64,000 nucleotides of DNA from Beijerinckia sp. 28-YEA-48. Its GTDB lineage: Bacteria > Pseudomonadota > Alphaproteobacteria > Rhizobiales > Beijerinckiaceae. Shown here piece by piece: positions 52,149 through 61,214 of the stretch. How positions within the stretch are numbered: position 1 is the stretch's first letter; every line of letters begins with the position of its first letter. The position numbers and the translations under genes were made by a program. The notes under the pieces are model-generated. The model searched no databases, was not told the origin of the DNA, and saw only the letters and a list, made by a program, of their open reading frames with translations. The stretch covers positions 2,142,001 through 2,206,000 of the forward strand of contig NZ_FNSI01000001.1 in NCBI RefSeq assembly GCF_900104955.1, in the 5' to 3' direction.

Positions 52149-53375
52149 TCAGCATTTTCCCGGTGCTTTGATCACTGGGCCGTATTGCGCATCGCTGACC
52201 GGCTCCATCCAATCGGTGCTCTTGCCGTTCAACGCTTCAACGATGGCGATATGGGTCATCGCCGATGAATTGGTGGCGCCATGCCAATGCTTGACGTTCG
52301 GTGGAATCAACACGACGTCGCCCAAGCGAATGTCCTCGATCGGCCCGCCCTCTCGTTGCACCCAGCCGCAGCCTGATGTGACGATCAGCGTCTGGCCCAG
52401 CGGATGGCTGTGCCAGGCGGTGCGCGCGCCGGGCTCAAACGACACGGTCTCACCGCCGACCCGCGCCGGGTCGTTACGCTGAAAACGCGAGGCGACACGA
52501 ACGGTTCCCGTGAAATTCGGCGTCGTTCCCATGCTCAGCGGCATTGAACCGCCACGCAGGATTTCCAGCGCCGCATCCTTTTCCGTTGCCGGGCGCGTCT
52601 CCGAGGCAGCCTGCGCTTCGAAGACGGCTTTGGCGACGGGAACGGCGGACATGGCGCGCGGCCAACCCGCATAAAAAGCCAGATGCGTGATCGTTTCGGA
52701 AATCTGTATCGACGACAGACCATTTTCCATGCCGCGACCGATATGAAACTTGAGTTGGTCAACTTGACCGCTGGCGATCAGGGCTGCGATCGTGACCAGG
52801 CTGCGGTCCCGCGGCGCCAAATCCGGCTGGCGCCAAAGATCGCCGAATAACGTGGCGTTCGTGTATTGCGCCAGGGCCGGCGCAACGGGCCCAACCGTAC
52901 CCTGCACCGCCGCCGCGCGCTGCGCTTCGCTGGCCGCATCGAGCGCCAGCAAGCCGGTGGCGCTGGCGCTCAGCTGATCAACGCCTATGCCCCGTTGCGC
53001 GAACACATCCTTCGCCACGGAAACAGCCGACATGGCATTGGGCCAGCCGCTGTAAAAGGCCAAATGGGTGATGATGCCGATGAGTTCGCGCGGCTTGACG
53101 CCATTGTCGAGGGCGCGATTGAAATGGCCGGTCATCTGACGCACATGGGTTCCGGCCACCAATGCGGCTACAGTGACGATGCTGCGATCACGCGGGCTGA
53201 GTTCGGCGCGTTTCCACAAGTCGTCGAAAAGAACTTCGTCCGTATAAGCAGCGAGCGCCGGTGCCACCGCCCGCACTTCCGGCGGGGCGACCTGCGGGGC
53301 GCTCGGCCGACGCTCTTGCGCTTGCGCGGATGTGAAAGACAACGCCGCGAGGGTCGCTGCGAACAGGCTTATCAT
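52149..53375 (-). CDS. Secreted fusion: two carboxymuconolactone-decarboxylase domains and a cupin
   Basis: A 408-residue protein with a signal peptide (cleaved near SAQAQ). Two CMD/AhpD-like domains follow at about 45-130 and 165-255; both hold LAFYSGWPNAMSAV-type or LAFYAGWPRAMSAV segments. They lack the CxxC pair of AhpD. A C-terminal cupin (about 295-375) shows the metal site AWHSHPLGQTLIVTSG and PPNVKHWHGAT, resembling cupin hydroxynitrile lyases. It lies 108 bp upstream of the PaoA-like gene in the same direction, and both are exported, suggesting one periplasmic pathway for aldehydes or cyanohydrins. That role is inference. Confidence 0.8.
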   Translation of the reverse strand: MISLFAATLAALSFTSAQAQERRPSAPQVAPPEVRAVAPALAAYTDEVLFDDLWKRAELSPRDRSIVTVAALVAGTHVRQMTGHFNRALDNGVKPRELIGIITHLAFYSGWPNAMSAVSVAKDVFAQRGIGVDQLSASATGLLALDAASEAQRAAAVQGTVGPVAPALAQYTNATLFGDLWRQPDLAPRDRSLVTIAALIASGQVDQLKFHIGRGMENGLSSIQISETITHLAFYAGWPRAMSAVPVAKAVFEAQAASETRPATEKDAALEILRGGSMPLSMGTTPNFTGTVRVASRFQRNDPARVGGETVSFEPGARTAWHSHPLGQTLIVTSGCGWVQREGGPIEDIRLGDVVLIPPNVKHWHGATNSSAMTHIAIVEALNGKSTDWMEPVSDAQYGPVIKAPGKC

Positions 53376-53593
53376 TGAAATCTCCGCATTCTGGCTGCGG
53401 TTCCACGCGCTCCGCCGGTGGTTGGCGAAATGGCGAAACCCAGAGGCGCGACCGATCGGCCGCGCGACCGCAGGCCGAACCCGGCAGCTAGCGAAGAAGA
53501 TAGGGCTCAGACGCGCGAGCCATTAGGCGCGGAAATCCGCATGCGCTTATGCGCCAAATTCATGAATGGCGGCGGAACCCAGCCGCCACGACT

Positions 53594-55171
53594 TCACGCC
53601 AAATAAGTTGGCAGCGGCGAGCGGTCCTGCAACTGGATGAGGCGACGCGCCAGTTCCTCGAACAATTCAGCCTTGCGCGGCGCCGCGCTGGCGCTGTCCC
53701 ATAGATTTTGCATCTCGTGAGGGTCGTTTTCGAGATCGTAGAGCTCGCCCCAATCCTCGCCGTCGCGCACGCTCATGCGCCATTTTTGCGTCACCAGCGT
53801 CCGCACGCGCTGCGGCCTGTCGAAGCCCAGCATCGGCCGCTGGCTGTCCTCCTCGATCACCAACGAATTCTGCGCGGGATCAGCCAGAAGATTTCGGCCT
53901 TGCACGCCGTTGTAAGGTTGGATTCCGGCCCGCCGCAAAATGGTCGGGGCGATGTCGATCGACTGGCCGAGGTCCTCACGGACGCTCGAGGACAGACCGG
54001 CTTCACTCCAGATGAATGGCACATGGATCAAGCCGCGATAGTGCAGCAGCAGTTTCAGCATGATGCCATGGTCGCCCATGAAGTCGCCATGGTCGGAGGT
54101 GAAGATGACGATCGTGTCCTGGTCCAGGCCCAGCTCGATGAGCTTGGCGCGCACGCGGGCGATGGCATCGTCGATCATCGAGATCGAACCATAGGTCAGC
54201 GCGAGAATGTCGCGGGTCTCGCTGGCTGTGACCGCGAACGGGCTTTGACGATTCCGTGGGTCCTCTCCCTTCGCCAAGGCTTCGCGCATGCGCGCGATCG
54301 GCGGCAGATCGCCATGTCCGAACGAAGCTGGAAGCGTCATATCGGCCGGATCGTACATATCCCAATATTTGCCTGGTGGCGTGAAGGGATGATGCGGATC
54401 AGGAAACGACATCTGGATAAAGAAAGGCTTTGACGGATCTTGGGCGCAACGTTCGATGGCGGCAGTGGTGCGTTCCTCGATGAAACGCGTCGAATAGAGC
54501 TCTTCTGGCACCGCTGTGCGCCACGCCTGTGGCGCGCTGATGCGCTGATCGGGCAGCGCATTCTTAGGGCCGACCAGATTGTCGAAGTTGGGCTCCCGTT
54601 CAAGCGCCCAAAGCCGATAGTCGCCCGTGGCGCGATCGCCATGGTCGGCAACAAGCTCGAAATGCTGAAAGCCGTAGAAATCTCCCTCTTGATGTCGCGA
54701 CATCGCGGTCGCGGGCCAGTGCGCGATGTTCTCATATTCATAGGCCGGACCGGCGCGCTGATCCTTGCGTGCTTCGCGCAGATGTTCGGGCGGCGTGTTC
54801 AACCCGGCCTCCGTCTTGAACCGATTGACCGCCGGCTCGCCGGTGAACGATTGCAGATGCGACTTGCCGATCAACGCGGTGAAATAACCGCTGTCGCGCA
54901 AGAGTTCGACGAAATTGGCATGGTTCCGCGACAAGGCGATGCCGTTGTGGCGCACGCCCGTCAGCGAGGGCATGCGCCCGGTCATGATCGAGGCGCGATT
55001 GGGCATGCAGATCGGATTGGCGACAAAGAAATTGTCGAACCTCAAACCGCTCCGCGCGAGTGCATCGATGGCCGGTGTGCGGACGATGGGATTGCCATAA
55101 CAACCGAGATGATCGGCCCGGTGCTGATCGGTCATGATCAGCAGGAAATTCGGCCGGCGCTTCGCCCCCAT
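53594..55171 (-). CDS. Type I sulfatase family protein
   Basis: A sulfatase/alkaline-phosphatase-superfamily hydrolase of 525 residues. The N-terminal metal site is LLIMTDQHRADHLG; the formylglycine site is CMPNRASIMTG, with the C-x-P-x-R pattern at C55. The second metal site is IFTSDHGDFMGDH. No signal peptide, so it acts in the cytoplasm. It could equally be a phosphonate monoester hydrolase, which uses the same residues. The ATG at 55171 lies 4 bp after the stop of the Bug receptor gene, so the two are one operon. From 53376 to 53593 nothing is seen. Confidence 0.88.
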   Translation of the reverse strand: MGAKRRPNFLLIMTDQHRADHLGCYGNPIVRTPAIDALARSGLRFDNFFVANPICMPNRASIMTGRMPSLTGVRHNGIALSRNHANFVELLRDSGYFTALIGKSHLQSFTGEPAVNRFKTEAGLNTPPEHLREARKDQRAGPAYEYENIAHWPATAMSRHQEGDFYGFQHFELVADHGDRATGDYRLWALEREPNFDNLVGPKNALPDQRISAPQAWRTAVPEELYSTRFIEERTTAAIERCAQDPSKPFFIQMSFPDPHHPFTPPGKYWDMYDPADMTLPASFGHGDLPPIARMREALAKGEDPRNRQSPFAVTASETRDILALTYGSISMIDDAIARVRAKLIELGLDQDTIVIFTSDHGDFMGDHGIMLKLLLHYRGLIHVPFIWSEAGLSSSVREDLGQSIDIAPTILRRAGIQPYNGVQGRNLLADPAQNSLVIEEDSQRPMLGFDRPQRVRTLVTQKWRMSVRDGEDWGELYDLENDPHEMQNLWDSASAAPRKAELFEELARRLIQLQDRSPLPTYLA

Positions 55172-55175
55172 CGTT

Positions 55176-56150
55176 TCACTCCGAAAGTTTGATGCCCGCA
55201 CCGGCGATCACTTCGCCCCAGCGCGCGGTTTCATCGCGGATCAATTGAACAAATTCACCGGAAGGCAGGAAATGCACGCGCAAGCCCTGAGCGGTCAGAC
55301 TGTCGCCGAAGCCCGGCTGATCCATGACGCGCTGGACCGAAGCCGCGAGCTTATGCGCGATCTCGGGCGGCAAGTTCGCCGGCGCAATGATGCCGGACCA
55401 GAAATCCATTTCCAGGCCTTTGAAGCCAGCTTCCGCCGTCGTCGGCACGTCGGGAAGCGCCGGGCTGCGCACTTTGTCCATGGTGGCGAGAACGCGCAAG
55501 CTGCCGTCGTTATGATAGACCGCCGTCACATTCGGCATTTCAAACGTCGCATCGATCCGACCGGCGAGCAGATCCACCAGCGAGGCCGCGCCACCTCTAT
55601 AGGGGACATGCCGGAGCTTGGTCCCCGTCTTCCTCTGAAACAGTTCGGCGGCCATATGCGGTAGCGATCCGATGCCAACCGACCCATAGGAAATTTCGTC
55701 GGGGCGCGATTTCGCCAGCGCAACGAACTCGCCCAAAGTTTGGGCAGGAACCGACTTATTGACCGTCACGGTCAATGTTCCCGACGTCACCAAGCCAATG
55801 TGCGTGAAGGATTTGATGGGATCATAAGGCGCGGTGTGCACAAGTTGCGGGCCGATGGCGAGCGAGGCCACGACACCAAGACCAATCGTGTAGCCGTCAG
55901 GCTCCGCCTTGGCGACCGCCGCCGTGCCGACACGTGCGCCCGCGCCCGCGATGTTCTCGACGACGACGGTTCCCTTCAAATCGCCGCTCATGCCATTGGC
56001 AAGAAGACGACCCAGCACATCGAGGGGACCACCGGGGACATAGGGTACGATCAATCTGATCGGCCGCGAGGGATAGTCCTGCGCCAGCGCGGCCGGGCCG
56101 GTGACGGTCGCGACGACGGCAAAAACGAAGGCATAAAAGCGCACGCGCAT
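55176..56150 (-). CDS. Orphan Bug-type receptor (TctC family), third
   Basis: A receptor of 324 residues with a signal peptide ending at AALAQDYP. Bug motifs are IRLIVPYVPGGPLDVLGRLL and VVVENIAGAGARVGTAAVAKA with EPDGYT. It directly precedes the sulfatase gene and is divergent from a LysR gene, so it probably binds a sulfated or phosphonate-like organic acid. That ligand is inferred only from context. Confidence 0.93.
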   Translation of the reverse strand: MRVRFYAFVFAVVATVTGPAALAQDYPSRPIRLIVPYVPGGPLDVLGRLLANGMSGDLKGTVVVENIAGAGARVGTAAVAKAEPDGYTIGLGVVASLAIGPQLVHTAPYDPIKSFTHIGLVTSGTLTVTVNKSVPAQTLGEFVALAKSRPDEISYGSVGIGSLPHMAAELFQRKTGTKLRHVPYRGGAASLVDLLAGRIDATFEMPNVTAVYHNDGSLRVLATMDKVRSPALPDVPTTAEAGFKGLEMDFWSGIIAPANLPPEIAHKLAASVQRVMDQPGFGDSLTAQGLRVHFLPSGEFVQLIRDETARWGEVIAGAGIKLSE

Positions 56151-56220
56151 GATATCCCCTTCCCGTATTCTCCCAGTTCAAAATCACCTTTACAGGCGGA
56201 AATATTCGCCGAAAAATCAG

Positions 56221-56234
56221 ATGATTGGAATCAT
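56221..56234. promoter_or_regulatory. Palindrome in the Bug/LysR divergent promoter
   Basis: ATGATT-GG-AATCAT is a perfect inverted repeat 16 bp before the LysR start, in a 99-bp gap shared with the receptor gene. A LysR operator is likely from its position. Confidence 0.4.
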
Positions 56235-56249
56235 TCATCAGGAAAAGTG

Positions 56250-57170
56250 ATGAATCTCGACCCGCGCCATCTGGTTCAGCTCGCGACCGTTGTGGAACTG
56301 GGAACATTCCAGGCAGCGGCGGACGCGCTCGGGGTGACGCAGCCGGCGCTGACGCGCACCATCCAGATTCTGGAACAGCGCGTCGGCAGCGCCTTGTTCG
56401 ACCGGACCGCCCGCCGCGCGGTGCCCACCACGGTCGGCCTCGAACTGGCAGCCATTGGCCAATCGATCCGCTCAGCCACTTTGCGGGCACGGGATATTTC
56501 ACAAAGCTTCAGTCGCGGCCAGGCGGGGCGCCTGCGCATCGGCGCGACCCCTTTGGTTGCCGGAATTTTTCTGGCTCCCATCATCCGCAATTTTCTGACG
56601 GCCCATGACAGCGTCACGATCGCCCTGTCGATGGGACTCGTCGGTGAACTCAACGAGAGGCTTATCAACCGCGATATCGACCTGATCGTTGGCCCGATCG
56701 GATTGTTCGAGCGCGGCGACGATCTGGCTTACGAGACATTATTCGACGATGAGATCGGATTCTTTTGTTGCGCCGATCATCCGCTCCTTCGCTGCGCAAC
56801 GATAGGCGCGGCCGAATTGAGCAAGGTGCGCTGGATCATGCCCCCATCCGGCAGTCTGTTTCGCTTTCAGACCGACAGCGCGCTGGAAGAACTGGGCGTG
56901 GAACAGGTGCGCGTCGCATTGGAAACACTGTCAGTGGAGGCCTCGGTTGAAATCGCCAGAAAGACCGACTTTTTGACGCCGCTTTCCGCGCTGACGATCT
57001 CGTCGAACGCCATCCCCGGCCTGGCGCGACTCCCCATTCATTCCGATCGCTTGCGGCGTCCCCTTGGTGTGGTGAGCCGCAAATCAGGCCTGCAGCCATT
57101 GGTGCGTATATTCATCAATGCGATTGTCGATTCCTTGCGCGAGCACGAGCCGAGCCCACAAGAACGATAA
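56250..57170 (+). CDS. LysR-family transcriptional regulator
   Basis: A regulator of 306 residues. The winged helix reads RHLVQLATVVELGTFQAAAD, then LGVTQPALTRTIQILEQRVG. The frame runs back to 55740, but that part is not protein-like; the ATG at 56250, behind GGAAAAG, is the start. It is divergent from the third Bug receptor and the sulfatase gene and converges on the fourth Bug receptor gene. It probably controls the receptor/sulfatase operon. Confidence 0.92.
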   Translation: MNLDPRHLVQLATVVELGTFQAAADALGVTQPALTRTIQILEQRVGSALFDRTARRAVPTTVGLELAAIGQSIRSATLRARDISQSFSRGQAGRLRIGATPLVAGIFLAPIIRNFLTAHDSVTIALSMGLVGELNERLINRDIDLIVGPIGLFERGDDLAYETLFDDEIGFFCCADHPLLRCATIGAAELSKVRWIMPPSGSLFRFQTDSALEELGVEQVRVALETLSVEASVEIARKTDFLTPLSALTISSNAIPGLARLPIHSDRLRRPLGVVSRKSGLQPLVRIFINAIVDSLREHEPSPQER

Positions 57171-57181
57171 ACGGCTTTCAT

Positions 57182-58147
57182 TCAGATCTTTTGAATGCCG
57201 GCCTTGTCGACGACGCCCTTCCAACGCGCGATTTCGGACGCCACGAAGCTGCGCATGGCTTCCGGGGTTGAAGCTTCAGGCTGGACGCCCAGGAAGCCCA
57301 ACTGCTCGCGGACTTTTGGCAATTGCAGCGATTTCTCGATCGCCGCGTTTAGGCGCGTCACCACGGCCGGTGGCGTAGCCGCCGGTGCCGCCATGCCGTT
57401 CCAGGACCGCACTTCAAATCCAGGCAGGGTGGCGGCAATGGGTGTGACCTCGGACAACCCAGGCCATGGCGTGCGACTGGTGATCCCCAAGCCGCGAATG
57501 GTTCCCGAGCGAATGGCCTCGCCGGTGACGGTGATGGTGTCGACCATGAGATCGATCCGGCCGCCCATCAGATCGGAGAGCGGCTCCATGCCGCCGCGAT
57601 ACGGCACATGGGTCAGCTTGATGCCCGCCATTTCGGCGAAGAGTTCTCCCGTCAAATGTTGGGTCGAGCCGACCCCCACCGACGAGAAGGTGAATTTGCC
57701 GGGGTCCTTTTTGGCAGCTGCGATCAGCTCGCCGATGGATTTAACGGGGCTTTGCAGATGGGTGGCGATGACGAAGGGAAAGGTCGCGACCAAAGACAGG
57801 AAGGCAAAGTCGTCGACCGGATTGAAGCGCAAATTCTTGTAGAGCGCGGCGGAAACCGCATGTCCGCCGGTCAACAGAATGATCCGATAGCCATCCGGCT
57901 CCGCCCGCGCCACTTGTTCGGACGCGATATTGCCCCCTGCTCCCGACTTGGCTTCGACCACGATCTGCTGGCCCAACTCCGTCGACAAGGCATTGGCCAT
58001 CACCCGCGCGATCGAATCCGCATTGCCGCCGGCGCCGAAGCCATGGACGAGCGTGATCGGCTTGCCAGGCCACTCTTGAGCCCAGAGCGGAGCGGGAATT
58101 GTCGCGGATGCGACAAGACCTGCGACGGCGGAACGGCGCGTAAGCAT
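57182..58147 (-). CDS. Orphan Bug-type receptor with Tat signal, fourth
   Basis: A receptor of 321 residues. The leader MLTRRSAVAGLVASATIP is twin-arginine type, less usual for Bug proteins. The motifs ITLVHGFGAGGNADSIARVM and VVEAKSGAGGNIASEQVARA with EPDGYR are conserved. Its gene follows the SDR gene by 26 bp in the same direction, so uptake and oxidation of one substrate may be linked. Confidence 0.92.
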   Translation of the reverse strand: MLTRRSAVAGLVASATIPAPLWAQEWPGKPITLVHGFGAGGNADSIARVMANALSTELGQQIVVEAKSGAGGNIASEQVARAEPDGYRIILLTGGHAVSAALYKNLRFNPVDDFAFLSLVATFPFVIATHLQSPVKSIGELIAAAKKDPGKFTFSSVGVGSTQHLTGELFAEMAGIKLTHVPYRGGMEPLSDLMGGRIDLMVDTITVTGEAIRSGTIRGLGITSRTPWPGLSEVTPIAATLPGFEVRSWNGMAAPAATPPAVVTRLNAAIEKSLQLPKVREQLGFLGVQPEASTPEAMRSFVASEIARWKGVVDKAGIQKI

Positions 58148-58173
58148 GGAAAGCTCCCTCCAGATTTCCAGAT

Positions 58174-58947
58174 TCAGAGATGTCTGCCGCTATCGACCAC
58201 GATCGTGCTGCCGGTGGTCAGGCGCAGATGGGTCACCGCCGCCATGACGGCCATAGCGACATCGTCTGGCTCGGCGACGAGCTTGAGCGGCGTCGAAGCC
58301 GCCTGCTTTTCGACCCCCTCACGGCCGCGCCCAGGAACAAACTCAGTGGCGACCGCGGCCGGCGCGATCGAAATCACCCGGACTTCAGGCGCCAGAACAC
58401 GCGCCAACGACAAACCCATCGTGTCCAGCGCCGCTTTCGAGGCGCAATAGGCGATGGAACTGCCCAGGCCTGTGGAGCCTGAAATCGACGAGATATTGAT
58501 GACGATGCCGTCGCCGCTGGCGCGCAGCAGCGGCGCAAAGGCGCGCACGGTGGCGAAGGGGCCACGCACATTAGTGATCAGGATGCGATCGAACGTTGCA
58601 TCGTCGAGCGCCTCGAGATCGGCGTGCGGCACAGCCCGCGTGACGCCGGCGGAATTGACGAGCACATCGATCTTGCCGAAGGTCTCTTTCACGGTTGCGG
58701 CCGCCGCGACAATGGCGGCGCTGTCTTCAACCGGGATCCGGAGCGCCATATGTTCGCCGCGCCCGAGGCTGGCCACGATTTCCTCGGCCCGGTCTCGCCC
58801 GGAATTATAGCCCACGATAACGGTCGCGCCGGCGCGCGCCAGACGCTGAACCGTTGCCGCGCCAATGCCGCCGCTTCCCCCTGTCACAACCGCAATGCGG
58901 CCCCGGAGATCATAGTCTCCACGCCCAGCTGGACGAATATCTGCCAC
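58174..58947 (-). CDS. Short-chain dehydrogenase/reductase
   Basis: A classical SDR of 257 residues: the nucleotide loop VVTGGSGGIGA (20-30), VLVNSAGV, the catalytic serine in INISSISGS and YCASK with Tyr and Lys. Basic residues after the second strand (NSGRDRAEE) favour NADP. Closest in pattern to 3-oxoacyl-ACP reductase-like SDRs, but the substrate is not known. First gene of a two-gene operon with the fourth Bug receptor. Confidence 0.93.
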   Translation of the reverse strand: MADIRPAGRGDYDLRGRIAVVTGGSGGIGAATVQRLARAGATVIVGYNSGRDRAEEIVASLGRGEHMALRIPVEDSAAIVAAAATVKETFGKIDVLVNSAGVTRAVPHADLEALDDATFDRILITNVRGPFATVRAFAPLLRASGDGIVINISSISGSTGLGSSIAYCASKAALDTMGLSLARVLAPEVRVISIAPAAVATEFVPGRGREGVEKQAASTPLKLVAEPDDVAMAVMAAVTHLRLTTGSTIVVDSGRHL

Positions 58948-59057
58948 GTAATAGCCTTTCCATCATTCTGCCTGGAGCGATTTCACGACGATAGCAGCCC
59001 TGCCCTCCGCTCTCTGTCACAAGATCAGGTGACAGGATGCCAAAGTTGCATTTTCGG

Positions 59058-59849
59058 CTACATCATGAGGCGACGCATCAGTTCATTCTGCGAACTGATG
59101 CCTAAGCGGGCATAGGCGCGCTTACGGTAAGTCAGCACGGAATTGAGCCCTATATTGAGACGCAGGCTGATCCCTTCGGAGGTCAGACCCAGAGCGATCA
59201 GCGCGCAGACTTGCTGCTCGCGGGCTGTGAGCGTTGGCGCGATAGCCACCAAGCGTTCACGAAACTGCAATTCGGGATCCGGCTCAGATCGCGGACAGCT
59301 TTCCGCATCATGCCGCTGAACTAAGGCCAGCAGCAGGTCCGCCATCTGCGCCAGGCAATCGATATCCTCGTCACGGAAATCGTGTCCACGGCGGCGATAG
59401 AAATTCAACCGCATGACATGGCCGTCGCGCGCCTCGACCACGGACAAGCGATGGTCCAGATTGACGGCCGCATAGCATTCATGGCGATAGGCCGTATCGG
59501 CGACATCTCTCGCATTGGTGTCGACGATGATATTGGCGGGCCGGGATCGATCTGGCGCTTCCGTCAACAGCCGTAGAACTGGATCGCTCATCCAATGCGT
59601 CCGCACGTAGCGTTCAGCGACTGTCCGCGCGATCGGGCGCGGCCCTTTGTTCTCCGCGATCACCGTGCGGATGATGCCCTGAGGCGTGGCGCAGAAAGCC
59701 GTCACATGATCGGCGGCGAGCAGTTCATGGGCCAAGCTAAACAATGTGCTGTCAAAATCAGGTTGACCGATTTGAGCCACCAAGGCGGCCATGGCGCGCA
59801 GGCCCTGCCGGCCGCCGCCGCCGAAATGCCCAAGGTCATGCACCTGCAT
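59058..59849 (-). CDS. LuxR-family transcriptional regulator
   Basis: A regulator of 263 residues. The C-terminal helix-turn-helix (about 200-260) reads LTAREQQVCALIALGLTSEG, then ISLRLNIGLNSVLTYRKRAY. The N-terminal 190 residues look like a GAF-type sensor domain; they are not the acyl-homoserine-lactone domain of LuxR in any way I can see. The ATG at 59849 has GGAGGGAG upstream. No partner kinase is nearby. The 114 bp to the next gene hold nothing visible. Confidence 0.88.
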   Translation of the reverse strand: MQVHDLGHFGGGGRQGLRAMAALVAQIGQPDFDSTLFSLAHELLAADHVTAFCATPQGIIRTVIAENKGPRPIARTVAERYVRTHWMSDPVLRLLTEAPDRSRPANIIVDTNARDVADTAYRHECYAAVNLDHRLSVVEARDGHVMRLNFYRRRGHDFRDEDIDCLAQMADLLLALVQRHDAESCPRSEPDPELQFRERLVAIAPTLTAREQQVCALIALGLTSEGISLRLNIGLNSVLTYRKRAYARLGISSQNELMRRLMM

Positions 59850-59963
59850 AAAGCTCTCCCTCCGGACCACTTCCCCACCGATGGAGCCATCCTACGCCGG
59901 CGCGCGCGCATGATCCACCGACCCAGGACGGCACAGCGGCACCCAGGTGGCCTATCGACAGGT

Positions 59964-60404
59964 TTAGGCGGTGCGATCCCGATAAGCCCCTGTCTCGAAC
60001 CAAGCTTCGAAGGTGGGAGCGATGGCGGCGCCGGTGACGAGCCCGCGCCGCCAATCCTCATGGGAAGGCCGCACGATCAGCATCCAGCCATCGCCATAGG
60101 CCTGCTGATTGAGCAATTCCGGCTTTTTCACCAAAAGCTCGTTGTGCGCCACGACGATGCCATCGAAAGCGGCACGGGCCGAGCCGACCCATTTGCCGCC
60201 TTCGACCACGGCGAAAGATCTGTCCTTCTCGAAATCGCGACCGAGGCGTTTGGGGGTGAACACCAGCACATCGCCCATCAGATTGGCCGCCCACATGGTG
60301 AAGCCGGTACGCACGGTTCCATCGGGGAGCGGCTCATACCAGATCTGGTTGTCGACATCGTAGTGGAGATGTTCGGGGAACTCGCAATCCTGCAGTCTGA
60401 CCAT
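59964..60404 (-). CDS. GcvH-like lipoyl-domain protein
   Basis: A lipoyl-domain protein of 146 residues. GFTMWAANLMGDVLVFTPKR and the SFAVVEGGKWVGSARAAFDG segment correspond to the GcvH hairpin; K71 in VEGGKW is the candidate lipoylated lysine. There are no glycine-cleavage genes gcvT or gcvP nearby. Instead it follows a DsrE-like gene by 8 bp. GcvH-like proteins next to DsrE occur in sulfur-oxidising sHdr systems (LbpA), so a sulfur-carrier role is possible; no hdr genes are in the window. Last gene of the selB cluster. Confidence 0.75.
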   Translation of the reverse strand: MVRLQDCEFPEHLHYDVDNQIWYEPLPDGTVRTGFTMWAANLMGDVLVFTPKRLGRDFEKDRSFAVVEGGKWVGSARAAFDGIVVAHNELLVKKPELLNQQAYGDGWMLIVRPSHEDWRRGLVTGAAIAPTFEAWFETGAYRDRTA

Positions 60405-60412
60405 GGCCGGGC

Positions 60413-60790
60413 TCAATAGGTGAGAACGCGACAGGACCCGTCCATCACGTCCTGAATCATGGCGGCGGCGCCCATCAAGCCACTGCATTCGGGAATGAGA
60501 TCGTCCTCGGCAATGTCGAAGAGGTCGAGATTGGCCGGACAGGCCCAGAGTTTCGCGCCGTGATCATGCGCCTCCTTGATCCAGTCATAGACGGTTTTCG
60601 GATGACCCGGCTTGATGTGGATCTTTTCGGCGACGCCTTTGATCATCAGCTTGCCGGCGGCAGCGGTGCAAACGATATCGACTTGATAGTCCATCGCGGC
60701 GGCGATCGCCGCATGATAGAAAGGCGCACCGAGTTCTTCCGCATTGCGCGGATCGGTGTTGAGCAGGACGACGAGAAGTCGCGTGCTCAT
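60413..60790 (-). CDS. DsrE/TusD-family sulfur-carrier-like protein
   Basis: A DsrE-fold protein of 125 residues. Cysteines are C41, C84 (LWACPANLD), C102 and C120; C84 is at the position expected for the persulfide-carrying cysteine of DsrE-like proteins. It is cytoplasmic. It is placed between two unknown proteins and the GcvH-like gene, on one strand with short gaps. Together with the lipoyl protein it suggests a thiol/sulfur transfer function. Confidence 0.8.
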   Translation of the reverse strand: MSTRLLVVLLNTDPRNAEELGAPFYHAAIAAAMDYQVDIVCTAAAGKLMIKGVAEKIHIKPGHPKTVYDWIKEAHDHGAKLWACPANLDLFDIAEDDLIPECSGLMGAAAMIQDVMDGSCRVLTY

Positions 60791-60812
60791 GGGGCCTCCA
60801 ATCCTCGCGCTG

Positions 60813-61214
60813 TCATTGCGTCACCTCGTCGATGCGCATGCGACGGCCCCATTTGTCGAAAAAATGGCCTTCGTTCAAGACAAGCCTATCGTCGTCGACC
60901 CGGGCTTCGAGATCGCGCAGCTTCACCCGGGCGTTGGGATTGTCGAGCGGGCCGCCTTGGGTCGCCGTCACCGGAAAGAACGCAGCCCCATCCCATTCAG
61001 TGCCGGCGCCGGCAAACATCACGACGATATCGCCCCAAGACACTTCGTCGCCCATGACGTTGAAATAAGTCGAGCAGAGCGGTGTCACCTTCGACGTGCC
61101 GAGATCGACCAGAATGACGAAGGCGGTGAACTCGCCGGTCGTCGCGAATTCACGCGCGATCCAGGCTTCGAAATCGTTGGCAAAGTCGTTGGCATGAGTG
61201 TCAGAAGTCGACAA
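60813..61214 (-). CDS. Unknown protein in the selB-DsrE cluster
   Basis: A protein of 133 residues. I do not recognise the family. Visible: ATTGEFTAFVILVDLGTSKV in the first part, SWGDIVVMFAGAGTEWDGAA in the middle and a charged C-terminus (NEGHFFDKWGRRM). No ATG is available in frame. A TTG at 61214 with GGAG seven bases upstream is the likely start, overlapping the preceding gene by 14 bp. Confidence 0.6.
   Translation of the reverse strand: MSTSDTHANDFANDFEAWIAREFATTGEFTAFVILVDLGTSKVTPLCSTYFNVMGDEVSWGDIVVMFAGAGTEWDGAAFFPVTATQGGPLDNPNARVKLRDLEARVDDDRLVLNEGHFFDKWGRRMRIDEVTQ

Noticed and set aside
55740..56249. Long N-terminal extension of the LysR gene at 56250
   Set aside because: It is antisense to the Bug receptor gene and the LysR domain starts at the ATG at 56250.
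59964..60404. The GcvH-like protein as part of glycine cleavage
   Set aside because: gcvT and gcvP are not adjacent, the sequence around the lipoyl lysine differs from true GcvH, and the neighbour is DsrE-like.
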